This document shows, in pieces, positions 43,031 to 44,504 of a stretch of DNA of 44,504 nucleotides. The notes beneath the pieces were generated by a model. It was given only the letters and a program-made list of their open reading frames with translations. It made no database searches and was not told the origin of the DNA. Origin of the DNA: Bacteroidales bacterium (GTDB lineage: Bacteria > Bacteroidota > Bacteroidia > Bacteroidales > P3); NCBI GenBank assembly GCA_017522105.1, contig JAFXAA010000022.1, forward strand, positions 1-44,504. Reading direction: 5' to 3'. Numbering within the stretch: the stretch's first letter is position 1; every line of letters starts with the position of its first letter. The position numbers and the translations under genes were made by a program.

Positions 43031-44266
43031 CTATCTGGTGTACAGCCCGAAAATCTCCTCCAGGCGTTTGGCGCATACAGGGCAGAACGGCGCGTAGTCC
43101 CGCATCATGCAGTGCATCGCCGGACGGTAGACGCCCTTGCTGCTGTAGCCAGCACCCTCGTAGACCCCCAGGGGACCGCACTGCGACTTGGGCACGTTGT
43201 TGTTGTCGGGCGTAGGCACAGGCGTGCCTTCGGGCAGCATGGACTGCCATTTGCGCCCGAAATCCTTGAGGTTCGTGATGTTGGGCTCCAGCGGCTCATA
43301 GTCGTGGCTGTGCAGCCCAGAGTAGCTCATTTCCTCGTCCACATACTCGTCGGCCAGCCCACCGAAAGAGTGGCCGAACTCGTGCGGCAGCACATATTCC
43401 GCCATGCGGTGCAGCGACGAAACCGCGTAGAAGTTGTATATGGCCCCGCCACCGTAGGTCTCGTCGTTGACCATGACGATGATGAAGTCGCAGGGCGTGG
43501 TGCCTATCAAGTCGTGCAAGCGGTGCACGCTGAAGGTCATCAGGTAGCGGTCGATGCCGAAGGTGCCGAAGGCGGCCTCCACATCGCCCACCACACCATA
43601 GACGTTGAAGTCCGTGCGGTGGTTGCTGAAAGGGGCCTTGCCGAAGAGTATCTCCTTCATGCGGTAGAAGTCCACGCCCACCTTCTGGGGGCTCTCGCCG
43701 TCGTAGCCCTGCGCCACTATGACCACGTCAACCTTCTTCGACGGGTCGCCGTGCACCTCCAGGTCGCGGCGCTCGCCCTGGCGCCAGATGGTGTCGAGCC
43801 GTTGCACCGACGGGTCGAAGTCCACCACCGTGGCATCCACCATGCGCTGGTCGGCGTCGCGCCGCTGCAGGGCTATGCGCACAGCACGTTTGGGCATGGG
43901 CACCAGCAGGGTCTCCTCGAAACGCATCTTCACCCTCCGCCCCTTCTCCGTGGCCTTGTACTCACGGAAGAGGTTGCTGTAGCCGCGGCTGTATATCTCC
44001 TGGCCGCTGCGCGCGTCGCGCACCACCACACGGTAATCGCCGCAGTCGAAGGGGTCCAGCAGCTGCGTCCGCGAACCGTGCCAGGCCGCGTTGCGGTCCA
44101 GCCACCGGCTCACCCACACCGTGTCGCCCTGGGCGTTGCCTTCGCGAACACAGTCCAGACGCAACGTGCCGCCGGTAAAATACTTTTTGAAGTTCACCTT
44201 CGCCGCCTCGGCGGGCAGGACGGCAAACAACAGCAATACAGCGAGTAGGATGTTTTTAGCCTTCAT
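43031..44266 (-). CDS. Peptidase M64 (IgA-peptidase-like) family metallopeptidase
   Basis: 411-residue exported zinc peptidase. The signal peptide occupies residues 1-21 (cleavage near AEA-AKV). An N-terminal beta domain (~24-165) matches the M64 N-terminal region. The catalytic domain has VVIVAQGYDG (180-189) and the zinc site HEFGHSFGGLADEY (295-308): H295, H299, general base E296 and the downstream D306/E307. A C-terminal cysteine pair, CMMRDYAPFCPVC, may bind metal or form disulfides. The family includes IgA-cleaving enzymes of gut bacteria, but most members have unknown substrates, so IgA cleavage should not be assumed. No T9SS domain. First gene of the M64-lipoprotein-ruvA cluster. Confidence 0.9.
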   Translation of the reverse strand: MKAKNILLAVLLLFAVLPAEAAKVNFKKYFTGGTLRLDCVREGNAQGDTVWVSRWLDRNAAWHGSRTQLLDPFDCGDYRVVVRDARSGQEIYSRGYSNLFREYKATEKGRRVKMRFEETLLVPMPKRAVRIALQRRDADQRMVDATVVDFDPSVQRLDTIWRQGERRDLEVHGDPSKKVDVVIVAQGYDGESPQKVGVDFYRMKEILFGKAPFSNHRTDFNVYGVVGDVEAAFGTFGIDRYLMTFSVHRLHDLIGTTPCDFIIVMVNDETYGGGAIYNFYAVSSLHRMAEYVLPHEFGHSFGGLADEYVDEEMSYSGLHSHDYEPLEPNITNLKDFGRKWQSMLPEGTPVPTPDNNNVPKSQCGPLGVYEGAGYSSKGVYRPAMHCMMRDYAPFCPVCAKRLEEIFGLYTR

Positions 44267-44404
44267 AGCGCAAATTATTGTCTGTTATAAACGGCGAGCG
44301 AACGCATTTATTGTACCACGCGCGGCAAAAAAATCCGCCCCACTCCTCCCCTACCCTCACAGTGCGCCCCCACTCTCTCACAGCCACCCCCGGCCATCCC
44401 CCAG

Positions 44405-44504
44405 AGTCCCCCCGGAGCCCCTACGGAGCCCCTACGGCATTTCTTCAGTAGTTCTTCAGTAGTTCTTCAGTAGTATTTCAGTGTTTGACTGAAGAACTAC
44501 TGAA
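44405..44504. repeat. Second palindromic modular element, cut by the window end
   Basis: AGTCCCCCCGG, then AGCCCCTACGG twice (44416-44437), CAT, TTCTTCAGTAG three times (44441-44473), then TATTTCAGT, loop GTTTG (44483-44487) and the start of the right arm to 44504. It is the same layout as at 7789-7902 with extra units. The visible arms show two mismatches in 17. The remaining upstream gap (44267-44404) shows no gene; it is C-rich. Confidence 0.85.

Noticed and set aside
41567-44248. Plus-strand open frame of ~890 codons opposite the ruvA-lipoprotein-M64 cluster
   Set aside because: It is antisense to three recognised genes; its composition is unlike a real protein and no motif is seen.
43031-44266. 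Naming the M64 peptidase an IgA protease outright
   Set aside because: The zinc motif supports the family, but few members are characterised and the substrate cannot be read from sequence.

Overview
The window looks like a piece of a GC-rich Bacteroidales chromosome (phylum Bacteroidota). Several independent signs support this. There is a SprA/Sov-type outer-membrane translocon of the type IX secretion system (T9SS). Two proteins carry T9SS sorting domains, one gliding-motility-type (type B) and one type A. A TonB-dependent receptor is paired with a DUF4249-like lipoprotein. Promoters fit the Bacteroides pattern TTTG-N19-21-TAnnTTTG, and start codons are preceded by A-rich sequence rather than strong Shine-Dalgarno motifs. 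I cannot name a genus.

Layout. 1-1585: a 5'-broken T9SS cargo protein. 1582-7306 (minus): metK, then pdxJ, a CDF metal transporter and a GH20-like hexosaminidase. 7307-8245: the only long gene-free stretch. It holds the metK promoter and a leader that resembles a SAM-II riboswitch, a 55-bp tandem repeat, a perfect 46-bp-arm palindrome built from 11-bp modules, and a promoter facing right. 8246-15577: an MNT/HEPN toxin-antitoxin pair followed by a 2214-residue fibronectin-III secreted protein. 15724-21192: glnA, folK, a TonB-dependent receptor and a DUF4249-like lipoprotein, packed with overlapping ends. 21448-22044: rplU-rpmA. 22114-23166 (minus): a DAHP synthase/chorismate mutase fusion. 23231-24922: a lipoprotein plus radical SAM/SPASM enzyme pair of unknown function. 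25108-28181: Xaa-Pro aminopeptidase and a TGS-domain nucleoside kinase. 28178-31505 (minus): sufS-recN-aroK. 31692-41035 (minus): sprA, a TPR protein and a DedA-family membrane protein. 41120-44266 (minus): an M64 peptidase, a beta-helix lipoprotein and ruvA.

Functionally most of the window is housekeeping: SAM, PLP, folate and aromatic synthesis, ribosomal proteins, DNA repair and sulfur mobilisation. Between these lie envelope and secretion genes. SprA would export proteins such as the two CTD-bearing ones here.

The items most worth a second look are: (i) the rSAM/lipoprotein pair; (ii) an intergenic repeat family with a clear 11-bp modular grammar, found at four places and forming a perfect palindrome at one of them; (iii) the SAM-II-like element at the very 5' end of the metK mRNA, followed by a strong hairpin near the start codon; and (iv) a compact hairpin at the predicted 5' end of the rplU mRNA. 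The window ends inside a copy of repeat (ii), and its first coding region is broken inside a protein repeat, so either edge may coincide with an assembly break.
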